Source: Rhodanobacteraceae bacterium (GTDB taxonomy: Bacteria > Pseudomonadota > Gammaproteobacteria > Xanthomonadales > Rhodanobacteraceae). From it: a stretch of DNA of 35,919 nucleotides. Location: positions 21,379-57,297 of the forward strand of contig PLNP01000057.1 of NCBI GenBank assembly GCA_003142815.1. The letters are read 5' to 3'. The translations under genes and the position numbers were made by a program. The notes under the pieces were generated by a model that was not told the origin of the DNA, did not search any database, and saw only the letters and a list, made by a program, of their open reading frames with translations. Position 1 is the stretch's first letter, and each line of letters opens with the position of its first letter. Positions 1 to 8,077 of this stretch are shown here, piece by piece.

Positions 1-657
1 CATTGGTGGGGCTACCGCAATTTCGAAACCGCCGACACTGCGACCAATCTGACCCCGTGGGGCATCTGGCTCGGCGGTGAAGAATTGCACAACAATCATC
101 ACGCGTTCCCGAGCTCGTCGAAGTTCGCGCTGCGCAAGTTCGAGTTCGACATGGGCTGGGCGGTGATCCGCCTGTGCCAGATGCTTAGGCTAGCAAAGGT
201 GTTGCGCGTCGCGCCCTCCCTCGATATCCGCCCAAACGTGTCGCTGCCGGATACCGACACGGTCAAGGCCGTACTCGCGCATCGCTTTCATGTGATGAGC
301 GACTACTTCCGCGGCGTGATCGCGCCGACCCTGCGCGAAGAAGCCAGCAATGCCGGTGCCGGCATCAAGGCGCTGCCGCGCAAACTGCGCCGCGCGCTCG
401 GCAACGGCGGCCGCTGGCTCGATGCCTCCTCGCGCGAACGGCTGACTGCGTTCACCGACAAGCACCCGCAGCTGCGCACGGTCTGCGAATTCCGCGCGCG
501 CCTGGCCGCGTTGACCGAACGCAACGGCCGCAACGCCGAAGGCATGCTCAATGGTCTCAAGGAATGGTGCCATGAGGCCGAAGCCACCGGCATCCGCACC
601 TTGACCGAATTCGCGGCGCGCCTGAAGGGCTATCGCCTTGCGGGTGAAGTGGGCTGA
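1..657 (+). CDS. acyl-CoA/fatty-acid desaturase, C-terminal part (5' end outside window)
   Basis: The frame is open from base 1 and stops with TGA at 655-657, giving 218 visible residues. The visible start HWWGYRNFETADTATN and the histidine box HNNHH (bases 88-102) match the C-terminal catalytic part of membrane delta-9 type acyl-CoA desaturases, where this third His box helps bind the di-iron centre that inserts a double bond into a saturated acyl chain. After the box comes a membrane-proximal helix (GWAVIRLCQMLRLAKV) and then a charged, probably cytosolic C-terminal extension of about 150 residues, longer than in minimal desaturases but common in proteobacterial ones. The first two His boxes must lie upstream of the window. 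A terminator follows 22 bases after the stop. The family call is strong; substrate and regiospecificity are inference. Confidence 0.85.
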   Translation, partial: HWWGYRNFETADTATNLTPWGIWLGGEELHNNHHAFPSSSKFALRKFEFDMGWAVIRLCQMLRLAKVLRVAPSLDIRPNVSLPDTDTVKAVLAHRFHVMSDYFRGVIAPTLREEASNAGAGIKALPRKLRRALGNGGRWLDASSRERLTAFTDKHPQLRTVCEFRARLAALTERNGRNAEGMLNGLKEWCHEAEATGIRTLTEFAARLKGYRLAGEVG

Positions 658-679
658 TCCCGACTCCGCACGCGGCAAG

Positions 680-711
680 AAAAACCCCCCGCCGGTTGGC
701 GGGTTTTTTTT
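680..711 (+). terminator. intrinsic terminator of the desaturase gene
   Basis: A GC stem CCCGCC/GGCGGG with loop GGTT is followed by a run of eight T. A-rich bases precede the stem, so it may also work weakly on the other strand. It starts 22 bases after the desaturase stop. Confidence 0.85.
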
Positions 712-1047
712 GGCGAACGGGGTCACCATTTCGCCGCTCCGGTCAACAGGCAACAACGAGGGCGCTCCGCGGTGGTGAGCGGAGGGAATTGAATGGCCGT
801 GTTTCGAGTCGGCCGACGCCGGGTGTTTTCAGTGGGCTGCGGAGTGAGTCCGCGCCAGTCACCGTTCTGGATCAAGGCGCTTGTGCGCCCCTGAGCATGC
901 GCTCCCAAACACTCGTCGGTTGCCATCGATCCGTCCCTGTGTCCGCGGTAGCGGTGCACAGAGGCATGATCTCGCCCGAGAGCGGATCAACCCAAGGTGG
1001 CTCGGTCGGTGGGCGGTCTCATCGAACACGGCGCCGACGGCAACCGC
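712..1047. other. intergenic stretch without a recognisable gene
   Basis: The open frames here have no recognisable domain, no ribosome binding site and composition typical of chance GC-rich frames. A short hairpin (GCGGA/TCCGC around 837-853) is present. The region lies downstream of a decayed IS110-type transposase. In the IS1111 subgroup the 3' non-coding end is long and carries the guide (bridge) RNA, so part of this stretch could be old insertion-sequence DNA. I see no boundary that proves this. Confidence 0.5.
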
Positions 1048-2022
1048 TATTCAGAGTCCTGGCTCGCAGCCAACCCCGTTTCGAGCGTGTCGCCGCCGGC
1101 ATAGCGATTCATCCAAACGCGCGCTGCACGTCGAACGTGCCGCCATCGCGCAGCAAGTAGTAGCCAGCGCGCGCGAGCTTGTGCGCGACGGCCTTGATCG
1201 CGATGACGACGCTGGCGCGCGCAATGTCGCCGGTCTCCAGCGCGATCGTCAGCCCGAGGATCAGCCCGATGCCGGGCACCGTGCGCAACGCGAGCTGTTC
1301 CTTGCACCGTGTGCGAGAGGCAACGATCCAGCGTTCCACCTGCCGAACCTGCTCTTCGACAGCGCGCCAGACCTGAAGATGGGTGAGGATGGAGAAGCGC
1401 ACGGACGGATCAGGGAACGCCTGCTCGATCGCTACGCCCGATAGTTGGCGAACGGCGTTGGCCGATAGGCGTTGCCCGGTATGGCGCGCCCAGGTCGATT
1501 GCACGGACAGCATCAGGCCGACGGCCATGCGCACGAGCTGGAAGCGGCGCCGCAACAGATCGCGCACGGAACGATCTTCGCGGGGGTAGATGTAGCCCTC
1601 GGGTAGAATGCCCAAGCGCAGCAGATGCGCCAGATGGCGCGCATCGGATTCGTCGCCGCTGTACTTGAGCCCGGCGTACTGCGGCACGGCCGCGGTGTTC
1701 GCCAGATGCACGTGATAGCCGTGCGCCTTCAACCCATCCACGAGCCAGTACCCGTTGTAAGTGGATTCAACGACGATGCCGGTGACCTCGTCGCGGAACG
1801 GTTCCAGCTCCTTGAGGATCGCTGGCAACTCGTTGGGCAATCGGCGTTGCCGCACGGGCTGGTCGTGCTCATCAAGCACGGCCAGCACGCTGTTGGTGGA
1901 ATGCAGATCGATCGCTGCGTAAAGTGACATGGCTGCCTCCTGTCGCGTTGCGGCTATTCGAAACGTCGCGGTTTCGAACATACCGCCACGCGCAAGCGGC
2001 GGCGACATGAGTATTCAGAGTC
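1048..2022 (-). mobile_element. decayed IS110-family insertion sequence
   Basis: This interval is delimited by two copies of the 11-mer TATTCAGAGTC (1048-1058 and 2012-2022) around a damaged IS110-type transposase gene. The right copy merges into the inverted-repeat element at 2014-2105. On the 5' side of the transposase (1957-1978) is a perfect 8-bp dyad TTCGAAAC/GTTTCGAA with a 6-base loop, which could be a remnant of a subterminal structure or guide RNA. IS110 elements normally lack long terminal inverted repeats and classical target duplications, so the 11-mer boundary is a suggestion only. Movement in cis is unlikely because the transposase is truncated internally. Confidence 0.55.
1109..1930 (-). 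pseudogene. IS110-family transposase with internal deletion
   Basis: The 273-aa product starts at ATG 1930, with CAGGAGG placed correctly upstream; a longer in-frame start at 2008 has no homology-like sequence. IS110 transposases are DEDD recombinases that work with a bridge RNA. The N-terminal DEDD_Tnp_IS110 domain is intact: D8 in AAIDLHS, E55 in VVEST, D93/D96 in SGDESDARHLA. The C-terminal Transposase_20 domain starts normally (TVPGIG, residues 218-222, then LETGDIAR to 238) but jumps straight to IAIKAVAHKLARA, which in intact members lies roughly 70-80 residues further on. The missing piece contains the conserved serine/glycine segment of the active site. The join keeps the frame, so a shortened protein could still be made but should be inactive. 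Family recognition is strong; the deletion size is estimated from memory of family members. Confidence 0.8.
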
Positions 2023-2105
2023 ACTTTCCGACGCAGAGTTATGAGCGATTTCTAGCGCGCGATCACGCAGACTGGGGCAATAAGGCACTCTGACCCCCTT
2101 TTCGG
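2014..2105. repeat. inverted-repeat element (MITE-like), copy 1
   Basis: The element spans about 92 bp. Its core from TCACTTTCC to CAATAAGGC is identical to copy 2 (4551-4645) except for one base (ATGAG versus ATGAT). The right end, AAGGCACTCTGACCCCC then TTTTCGG, is the inverted counterpart of the left end CGAAAACGGGGTCAGAGTC seen in copy 2 and at 8078-8100. In copy 1 the left tip is replaced by TAT, where it meets the IS110 remnant. There is no coding capacity, so it would move only in trans. The family is not recognised. Confidence 0.7.
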
Positions 2106-2142
2106 CGCTATTGGTTCGCGCGCGCGGGTGCGGAGCGCAGGG

Positions 2143-2170
2143 GCCAAGGGCGCCGCAAGGCGCCCTTGGC
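2143..2170. terminator. perfect 12-bp hairpin downstream of the 2193-4448 gene
   Basis: GCCAAGGGCGCC and GGCGCCCTTGGC form a perfect 12-bp stem with tetraloop GCAA on the plus strand (TTGC on the minus). It begins 22 bases beyond the stop of the minus-strand gene and has no T tract. It could act as an mRNA 3' stabiliser or a weak terminator. The paralogue at 4646-6901 has no copy. Confidence 0.5.
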
Positions 2171-2192
2171 AGTTGCCGCCAGTCCGCTCCGG

Positions 2193-4448
2193 TTACGGTC
2201 GTCCCTCGAAACCGTCGGCGAAGATACGGTCGCCGAAGAACGAAGCAAACCCCTGTTGGGAGGCGAGCTCAAAGGTCTTGAAGGAGCCGCCGACATAGAG
2301 CGTCCCATCGGACGCGACCGCTAGAGCGGAGGCACGGGGTCCCCCAGCGGCGCCGGGATCGAAACTCGTGGCGGTGCCATCGGTGGGATTCAGTTCGGCA
2401 ACCAGGTTGCGGGTCTGGCCGCCAATTGTGCTGAAGTCCCCGGCAGCGTAGACGTTCGAGCCCGACAGCGCGATGGCATTTACGGCGTCGCTAGCCTGGG
2501 GGTCGAAGTCCGTTGGGGCGCCATCGGCGGCGCTGATCGCCGCAATGTTCTTGCGGTTCAGCCCTTGCACCGAGGCGAAGCTGCCCCCCGCGTAGATCGT
2601 CGAACCCGAGACTGCGATTGCGAAGACGTTCGAGTTACCCGCAGGCAGCTCGGGGTCAGGGTTCCACGCGGTGGCGCTGCCGTCGGCTGTGTTGAGGGCG
2701 GCGAGTGCTCTGCGCGGTTGGCCTCCGATTGAGGTGAAGAACCCGCCGGCGTACAGGAGAGGGCCCGACACAACCAGCGCCTGGACCTCTGAGTCAGCGC
2801 TGGGGTTGAAAGCCGTGGGGGAGCCGTCGGTGAGGCTGAGCGCCGCGATTTGGTTGCGCGACTGCCCACCGATTGAGGTGAAGTTCCCGCCGACATACAG
2901 GAGAGGGTCTGATAGCGCAAGCGTTTGAACGATGCTGCTCGCGCCGGGGTTCCAACTGGTGGCGGTCCCATCGGCGGCGTTGAGCGCCGCGATGTAATTT
3001 CGCGGTTGGCCGCCGACCAAGGTGAAGAAGCCTCCGACGTAGACTGTGGAGCCATCAGCCGACACCGCGAATGCGTACACGGTGGCGCGGCTGTTCGCGC
3101 TGTAGCTGGGATTCGGGTCGAAGCTGGTCGCCGTGCCGTCGGTGGCATTGAGCGCTGCGATGCTGTGCCGCACCACGCCACCGATCGAGGTGAAGTATCC
3201 CCCCACGTAGACCGCCGAGGCGGAGACCCCGATTGCGCTGGCGGCGTTGTTGGGGTTGGGGTTGAAAGTGGTGGCGGTGCCGTTCGCGGCGTTGAGCGCA
3301 GCGAGAAAGTTGCGCGGCTGCCCGCCGATGGTGGTGAAGCCTCCCGCCGCGTAGACGGTTGCGCCCGAGCCCGACACGGCCACGCCGAGGATGTTGGAGC
3401 TAGGGTTGGGGTTGAAGCTCGTGGCGGTGCCGCTAATGGGATCTAGTCCTGCCAAGTGTCTGCGGGACTGCCCGCCGATCGTATCGAAGAGCCCTCCCGC
3501 ATAAACGGTCGAGCTCGACACTGCGATTGCGGCGATGCTGCCGCAGGCGCTGCAGCCGTAGAATGAAACGTTGGGGTCGAAGCTCGTGGCGGTGCCATCG
3601 AGCGCGCCACCAAGAGTGAGCGCCGCCATGTTGTTGCGCGGCTGGCCGCCGATCGCCGCGAAGTTCCCGCCTACGTAGAGCGTCGAGCCCGAAATCGCCA
3701 GCGCGAAGACCTGGCGGCTGGAGGGACTGGGGTTGAAGGTCGTTGTGGCACTGCCGTCGGCGGCGTTGAGCGCCGCAATCGCGGCGCGGGGCTGCCCACC
3801 GATCGTGGCGAATCTGCCCCCCGCGTAAATGATCGAGCCCGAGCCCGATATCGCCAGCGCTTCAACCGACGCGTCGGCGTTGGGGTTGAACGCGGTGGCA
3901 GTACCGTTGGCGGCGTTGAGCCCCGCGATGTAGTTTCGCGTCTGGCCACCTATCGATGTGAAGAGCCCGGCGGCGTAGACCGTCAAGCCATCAACCGACA
4001 CCGCCAGCGCGTGGATATCGTCATTTGCGTTGGGGTCGAAGGCCGGATCGACGCTGTGGTCGGCGCGGATGTGGGCGATGTTGTGACGCGCGACTCCGCC
4101 GACGTGCGTGAAGAGCCCGCCGATGTACCAGCCGCCCGCTCCGTCGGATGCCACCGCATGCAGAATGTCATCGCCACCTGCAACTTCCGGGAGGCCGGGG
4201 TTTTGAGAACCGTCAAGCGCGAACTCGAGACCTGGCCCAGTGCGCGGTCCCACCCTGTCGAAGAGACCGCCGATGTATATCGTGTCACCAGAGCGCACGA
4301 CGGTCCGCACCTCGCCATCGGTCACGAACGTGCGGTCGGGGGCCGAGTAGGTCAGGGTGCCGCTTGCCGGTGTGGCCGCCCAAGCGCCGCTTGCGGTAGC
4401 ACACAATAACAGCGCACCAAGAACACGCGAAAGACTCTTCAATGTCAT
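2193..4448 (-). CDS. secreted 14-repeat propeller protein (DUF5122/delta-60-like), paralogue A
   Basis: The 751-aa protein starts at ATG 4448, preceded by GAGAGAG. The frame extends upstream to 4547, but the signal peptide fixes the start: residues 1-24 are basic, hydrophobic and end ASGAWA before an Ala. The rest is 14 tandem units of about 45-55 residues with consensus VYxGGxFTSIGGQxRN, IAALNAADGTAT, FNPN and LAVSGS. This resembles DUF5122/delta-60 beta-propeller repeats, and fourteen would fit two seven-bladed propellers (inference). A CSAC cysteine pair lies between repeats 5 and 6. The last unit is degenerate and the protein ends GDRIFADGFEGRP, a tail shared with paralogue B. I see no enzymatic motif. 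A secreted or surface binding role is possible but unproven. The gene lies downstream of paralogue B on the same strand, separated by an inverted-repeat element. Family call good, function unknown. Confidence 0.75.
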   Translation of the reverse strand: MTLKSLSRVLGALLLCATASGAWAATPASGTLTYSAPDRTFVTDGEVRTVVRSGDTIYIGGLFDRVGPRTGPGLEFALDGSQNPGLPEVAGGDDILHAVASDGAGGWYIGGLFTHVGGVARHNIAHIRADHSVDPAFDPNANDDIHALAVSVDGLTVYAAGLFTSIGGQTRNYIAGLNAANGTATAFNPNADASVEALAISGSGSIIYAGGRFATIGGQPRAAIAALNAADGSATTTFNPSPSSRQVFALAISGSTLYVGGNFAAIGGQPRNNMAALTLGGALDGTATSFDPNVSFYGCSACGSIAAIAVSSSTVYAGGLFDTIGGQSRRHLAGLDPISGTATSFNPNPSSNILGVAVSGSGATVYAAGGFTTIGGQPRNFLAALNAANGTATTFNPNPNNAASAIGVSASAVYVGGYFTSIGGVVRHSIAALNATDGTATSFDPNPSYSANSRATVYAFAVSADGSTVYVGGFFTLVGGQPRNYIAALNAADGTATSWNPGASSIVQTLALSDPLLYVGGNFTSIGGQSRNQIAALSLTDGSPTAFNPSADSEVQALVVSGPLLYAGGFFTSIGGQPRRALAALNTADGSATAWNPDPELPAGNSNVFAIAVSGSTIYAGGSFASVQGLNRKNIAAISAADGAPTDFDPQASDAVNAIALSGSNVYAAGDFSTIGGQTRNLVAELNPTDGTATSFDPGAAGGPRASALAVASDGTLYVGGSFKTFELASQQGFASFFGDRIFADGFEGRP

Positions 4449-4550
4449 TTTTCTCTCTCTCATTTGATTTCGAATCCAAAAGACGCGAGCGTGTGTGCTG
4501 TCACGGATCGCGATGAAGAGGGCGGCCTTTCGGCCACACTCTTGCAACTA

Positions 4551-4645
4551 AAACGGGGTCAGAGTCACTTTCCGACGCAGAGTTATGATCGATTTCTAGC
4601 GCGCGATCACGCAGACTGGGGCAATAAGGCTGACCCCCTTTTCGG
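4551..4645. repeat. inverted-repeat element (MITE-like), copy 2
   Basis: This is the fullest copy. The left end is AAACGGGGTCAGAGTCACTT and the right end CAATAAGGCTGACCCCC then TTTTCGG. The right tip lacks the four bases ACTC found in copy 1. It abuts the TAA stop of the paralogue B gene (4646-4648) and lies about 100 bases upstream of the paralogue A start, so it fills the spacer between the two genes and could influence read-through from B to A. Confidence 0.7.
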
Positions 4646-6901
4646 TTACGGTCCCTCGAAACCGTCGGCGAAGATACGGTCGCCGAAGAACGACGCAAAC
4701 CCCTGTTGGGAGGCGAGCTCAAAGGTCCGGAAGGACCCGCCGACATAGAGCGTCCCATCAGGCGCCACCGTGAGCGCGAACGCGCCGAAGCCTGGATCGG
4801 CGCCCGGATCAAAACTGGTGGCGGTGCCATCGGTGGGATTCAGTTCGGCAACCAGGTTGCGGGTCTGGCCGCCAATTGTGCTGAAGAACCCGGCAGCGTA
4901 GACAGTCGAGCCCGACAGCGCGAGAGCGTAGACACCGTCGCTGGCTTGCGGGTCGAAGCCCGTGGCCATGCCGTCGCTGGCGTTGAGCGCCGCGATATTC
5001 ATGCGCGCCTGTCCGCCGATGGTGACGAAGTCGCCTCCCGCGTAGATCGTCGAGGCCGAGACCGCCAGGGCGAGGACGTTGGCGGCAGCGGTTGCATCAG
5101 GGTTCCAACTCGTGGCGCTGCCGTCGGCCGCGTTGAGGGCGGCGATCTTGTTCCGCGTCTGCCCCCCAATCGAGGTGAAAAAACCGCCGACGTAAACAAG
5201 GGGGCCCGACACCGCGATCGCTTGGACCGTGCTGTTGGCGTTCGGGTTGAAAGCTGTGGGGGAGCCGTCGGTGAGGCTGAGCGCCGCGATCTGGTTTCGC
5301 GGTTGACCACCGATCGACGTGAAGTCGCCTCCCGCGTAAATGATCGAACCCGATACAGTGAGCGTTTCAACGATGCTGCCCGCGCCGGGGTTCCAGCTGG
5401 TAGCGGTCCCATCGGCGGCGTTGAGCGCCGCGATGTAGTTTCGCGGTTGACCTCCGATCGAGTGGAAGTAGCCTCCCGCGTAGACTGTGGAGCCGGACAC
5501 CGCCAAGGCGTACACGGTGGCACTGCTGCCGGCGCCGAAGCTCGCGTTCGGGTCGAAGCTGGTCGCCGTGCCGTCGGCGGCGTTGAGCGCTGCGATGCTG
5601 TGCCGCACCACGCCACCGATCGAGGTGAAGGAGCCCGCCACGTAGACCGCCGAGGCGGAGACCCCGATTGCACTGGCGGCGTTGTTGGGGTTGGGGTTGA
5701 AAGTGGTGGCGGTGCCGTCCGCGGCGTTGAGCGCAGCGAGGTAGTTGCGGGCCTGTCCGCCGATCGACGGCAGCCCGTCGATCGAGTTGAAGCCTCCGGC
5801 CGCGTACACCGTCAAGCCATCAACCGACACCGCCAGCCCGAGAATATTGCTATTGGGGTTAGGATTGAAGGCGGTGGCGGTGCCGTCCGCGGCATTGAGC
5901 GCCGCGCAGTAACGCCGGTTCTGCCCGCCGATCGTATCGAAGAGCCCGCCCGCGTAGACCGTCGAGCCGGAGCTCGACACCGCGATTGCGGAGACGCCGC
6001 CGCAGGCGTTGCAGCCGTCTGTTGTAGCGTTGGGATCGAAGCTTGTGGCGGTGCCATCGAGCGGGCCACCAAGAGTGAGCGCCGCCATGTTGTTGCGCGG
6101 CTGGCCGCCGATCGCCGTGAAGTACCCGCCCACGTAGAGCGTCGAGCCCGAAATCGCCAGCGCGAGGACGAGGCGGTTGTTGGGGCTGGGGTTGAAGGTC
6201 GTTGTGGCGCTGCCGTCGGCGGCGTTGAGCGCCGCAATCGCGGCGCGGGGCTGACCGCCGATATTACTGAAGTACCCACCGGCGTAGATGATCGAGCCCG
6301 AGTCCGATATCGCCAGCGCTTCAACCGGCGCGTCGGCGTTGGGGTTGAACGCGGTGGCAGTACCGTTGGCGGCGTTGAGCGCTGCGATGTAGTTTCGCGG
6401 TTGGCCGCCGATCGAGGTGAATAAGCCTCCGGCATAGACTGTGGAGCCCGACACCGCCAGCGCGTGGATCCCGTCATTTGCGTTGGGGTCGAAGGCCGGA
6501 TCGACGCTGTGGTCGGCGCGGATGTGGGCGATGTTTTTGCGCGCGACTCCGCCGACGTGCGTGAAGAACCCGCCGATGTACCAGCCGCCCGCTCCGTCGG
6601 ATGCCACCGCTTGCAGCGTGCCATCGCCACCTGAAACTTCCGGGAGGCCGGGGTTTTGAGAGCCGTCCAGCGCGAACTCGAGACCTGGCCCGGTGCGCGG
6701 TCCCACCCTGTCGAAGAGACCGCCGATGTATATCGTGTCACCAGAGCGCACGACGGCCTGCACCAGGCCATTGGTCACGAACGTGCGGTCGGGGGCCGAG
6801 TAGGCCAGCGGGCCGCTTGCCGGCATGGCCGCCCAAGCGCCGCTTGCGGTAGCACACAATAACAGCGCACCAAGAACACGCGAAAGACTCTTCAATGTCA
6901 T
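4646..6901 (-). CDS. secreted 14-repeat propeller protein (DUF5122/delta-60-like), paralogue B
   Basis: The 751-aa protein starts at ATG 6901 (MTLKSLSRVLG). A start two codons upstream at 6907 is equally possible and sits closer to the AGAGAG site. The signal peptide is identical in sequence to that of paralogue A. Again there are 14 repeat units of VYAGGxFTSIGGQPRN type, a CNAC cysteine pair between repeats 5 and 6, and the tail GDRIFADGFEGP. Unit 7 has a short insertion (FNSIDGLPSIGGQ). The length equals that of paralogue A although small indels are placed differently, and some modules (for example VSVDGLTVYAAG) sit in different units in the two proteins, which suggests recombination between repeats. 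The regulator gene at 7003-8058 ends 101 bases upstream on the same strand. Export to the periplasm or beyond is inferred from the signal peptide; no ligand can be named. Confidence 0.75.
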   Translation of the reverse strand: MTLKSLSRVLGALLLCATASGAWAAMPASGPLAYSAPDRTFVTNGLVQAVVRSGDTIYIGGLFDRVGPRTGPGLEFALDGSQNPGLPEVSGGDGTLQAVASDGAGGWYIGGFFTHVGGVARKNIAHIRADHSVDPAFDPNANDGIHALAVSGSTVYAGGLFTSIGGQPRNYIAALNAANGTATAFNPNADAPVEALAISDSGSIIYAGGYFSNIGGQPRAAIAALNAADGSATTTFNPSPNNRLVLALAISGSTLYVGGYFTAIGGQPRNNMAALTLGGPLDGTATSFDPNATTDGCNACGGVSAIAVSSSGSTVYAGGLFDTIGGQNRRYCAALNAADGTATAFNPNPNSNILGLAVSVDGLTVYAAGGFNSIDGLPSIGGQARNYLAALNAADGTATTFNPNPNNAASAIGVSASAVYVAGSFTSIGGVVRHSIAALNAADGTATSFDPNASFGAGSSATVYALAVSGSTVYAGGYFHSIGGQPRNYIAALNAADGTATSWNPGAGSIVETLTVSGSIIYAGGDFTSIGGQPRNQIAALSLTDGSPTAFNPNANSTVQAIAVSGPLVYVGGFFTSIGGQTRNKIAALNAADGSATSWNPDATAAANVLALAVSASTIYAGGDFVTIGGQARMNIAALNASDGMATGFDPQASDGVYALALSGSTVYAAGFFSTIGGQTRNLVAELNPTDGTATSFDPGADPGFGAFALTVAPDGTLYVGGSFRTFELASQQGFASFFGDRIFADGFEGP

Positions 6902-7002
6902 TATCATTGCTCTCTGTCCCACTTTTGCTCTCCCACTTGACTTTCACTGTACGCTGATCAGTGGCGAAATATGGCAACTTTGTAACCTTGGCACAAAGTT
7001 GC

Positions 7003-8058
7003 CTAGCCAGGTGGCGGAAAGTGCGAGTATTCGAGTGGAATCGACGAATCGCCATCGCGTGCCGCCTGGGCGGCAAACCAGCCAGCCTGAAAGCGCGTCG
7101 TGGCGCCCAATCTTTTCATCAGCTCGACGATGCGTCTGGCCAGGGTGCGGTGGGAGATGCCGAGTTCGTGTTCGATCGTCTTGTCGTTGACTCCGGAGGC
7201 CAGCAGCGGCAGCAGCGCATCGGTGTATCCGGTCGCATGCTTTGCCGGATGCAGTTCCCTCCGCACGCCCGCGCCGTCCAGCGAAAACGGAACCGCAGCG
7301 CGCCACAGCATCTCGAACATTTCGCAGAGCGCGTCGAGCAGCGAGGATGAGCGCACTACCAGGACCGGGCCGTCGGGCCGGGCCAGGTTCAGGGGGATGA
7401 TGCCGATGCGGTGGTCGGTCACCACGAGTTTGAAGGGAAGCGAAGGAAAGATGCGGTACTGCTCACCGGCTCGCGTCGCGATGCGCAGACGATTCAGGGT
7501 GCCGGGCACATTCAACAAGCTGCTGTCGGTGATCGTCCTGAACCGCACTCCTTTCGCGAGGCGTTGCAACTGGACGTCATCGGGCCGGTCATTAGCCGAA
7601 ACGAGTCCGGGTAGCCTTTCCAGGCAGAGAATCTCACGTTCCGCTGATTGCATGACTTGCAAGAACAGCTGCACCGCCGCCTCGCGGCTCAGAATCTCGA
7701 CGATACGTTCCTCGGCGTGGCGCGCGCCATCCGCGGTCTTCGCGGATTCGCGCAATTCCGTGATGGCCGCGCGGGCTTCGCTTTGGCGTCGCGCCATCAG
7801 CGCCTCGACGGCGATATCCGGAGGAGCGGCGAAGTAACGCCGGACCTGCTCCGGCGAATGCGTGATCAAACCCTTCCTCTCCAGGGCAGCGAGACATCGC
7901 TGGGTATTTCGCGGCGGCATATGGAGGCGCTTTGATACTTCCGCGGCCGTTGTCCCATTGCGAGGCAGGAGCATCCGATAGATGCGCTCTTCGGCTTGTG
8001 GAATTCCCAGCGATCGAAGCGCACCGGAACCATCGAAGCTTTGGGAAGACTTTTTCAT
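7003..8058 (-). CDS. TrmB/LuxR-type transcriptional regulator with two HTH domains
   Basis: The 351-aa protein starts at ATG 8058 with a poor ribosome binding site. Residues about 20-75 form a TrmB-like winged helix (EERIYRML, TTAAEVSKRLHMPPRN, RCLAALERKGLI). Next is a helical linker (about 85-125) and a middle domain of about 150 residues resembling the sensor region of TrmB-type regulators. Residues about 285-335 are a LuxR/GerE-like helix-turn-helix (LLASGVNDKTIEHELGISHR, TLARRIVELMKRLGA). No receiver domain or membrane segment is visible. This N-terminal TrmB plus C-terminal LuxR layout occurs in one-component regulators. The gene lies between norB (52-base spacer containing a repeat end) and paralogue B, all on the same strand, so it may control the secreted pair. 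The inducer is unknown. Confidence 0.7.
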   Translation of the reverse strand: MKKSSQSFDGSGALRSLGIPQAEERIYRMLLPRNGTTAAEVSKRLHMPPRNTQRCLAALERKGLITHSPEQVRRYFAAPPDIAVEALMARRQSEARAAITELRESAKTADGARHAEERIVEILSREAAVQLFLQVMQSAEREILCLERLPGLVSANDRPDDVQLQRLAKGVRFRTITDSSLLNVPGTLNRLRIATRAGEQYRIFPSLPFKLVVTDHRIGIIPLNLARPDGPVLVVRSSSLLDALCEMFEMLWRAAVPFSLDGAGVRRELHPAKHATGYTDALLPLLASGVNDKTIEHELGISHRTLARRIVELMKRLGATTRFQAGWFAAQAARDGDSSIPLEYSHFPPPG

Positions 8059-8077
8059 GGCGTGTTCGTCGTGAAAG

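Noticed and set aside
586-589. CDVC pair in NorB (residues 586-589) as a haem c or metal site
   Set aside because: There is no CxxCH and it lies in a loop between membrane helices; it may simply be a lineage feature of these qNORs, so I did not raise it as a finding. The coordinates given are residue numbers, not bases.
4706-6424. 572-codon plus-strand open frame antisense to paralogue B (and similar shorter ones antisense to A)
   Set aside because: It mirrors the repeat periodicity of the minus-strand gene, lacks a ribosome site or domain, and arises from biased codon use on the coding strand.
2193-6901. Regular repeats considered as a CRISPR array
   Set aside because: The repeats are about 140-160 bases, diverged, and translate into conserved protein units; there are no unique spacers of CRISPR length.
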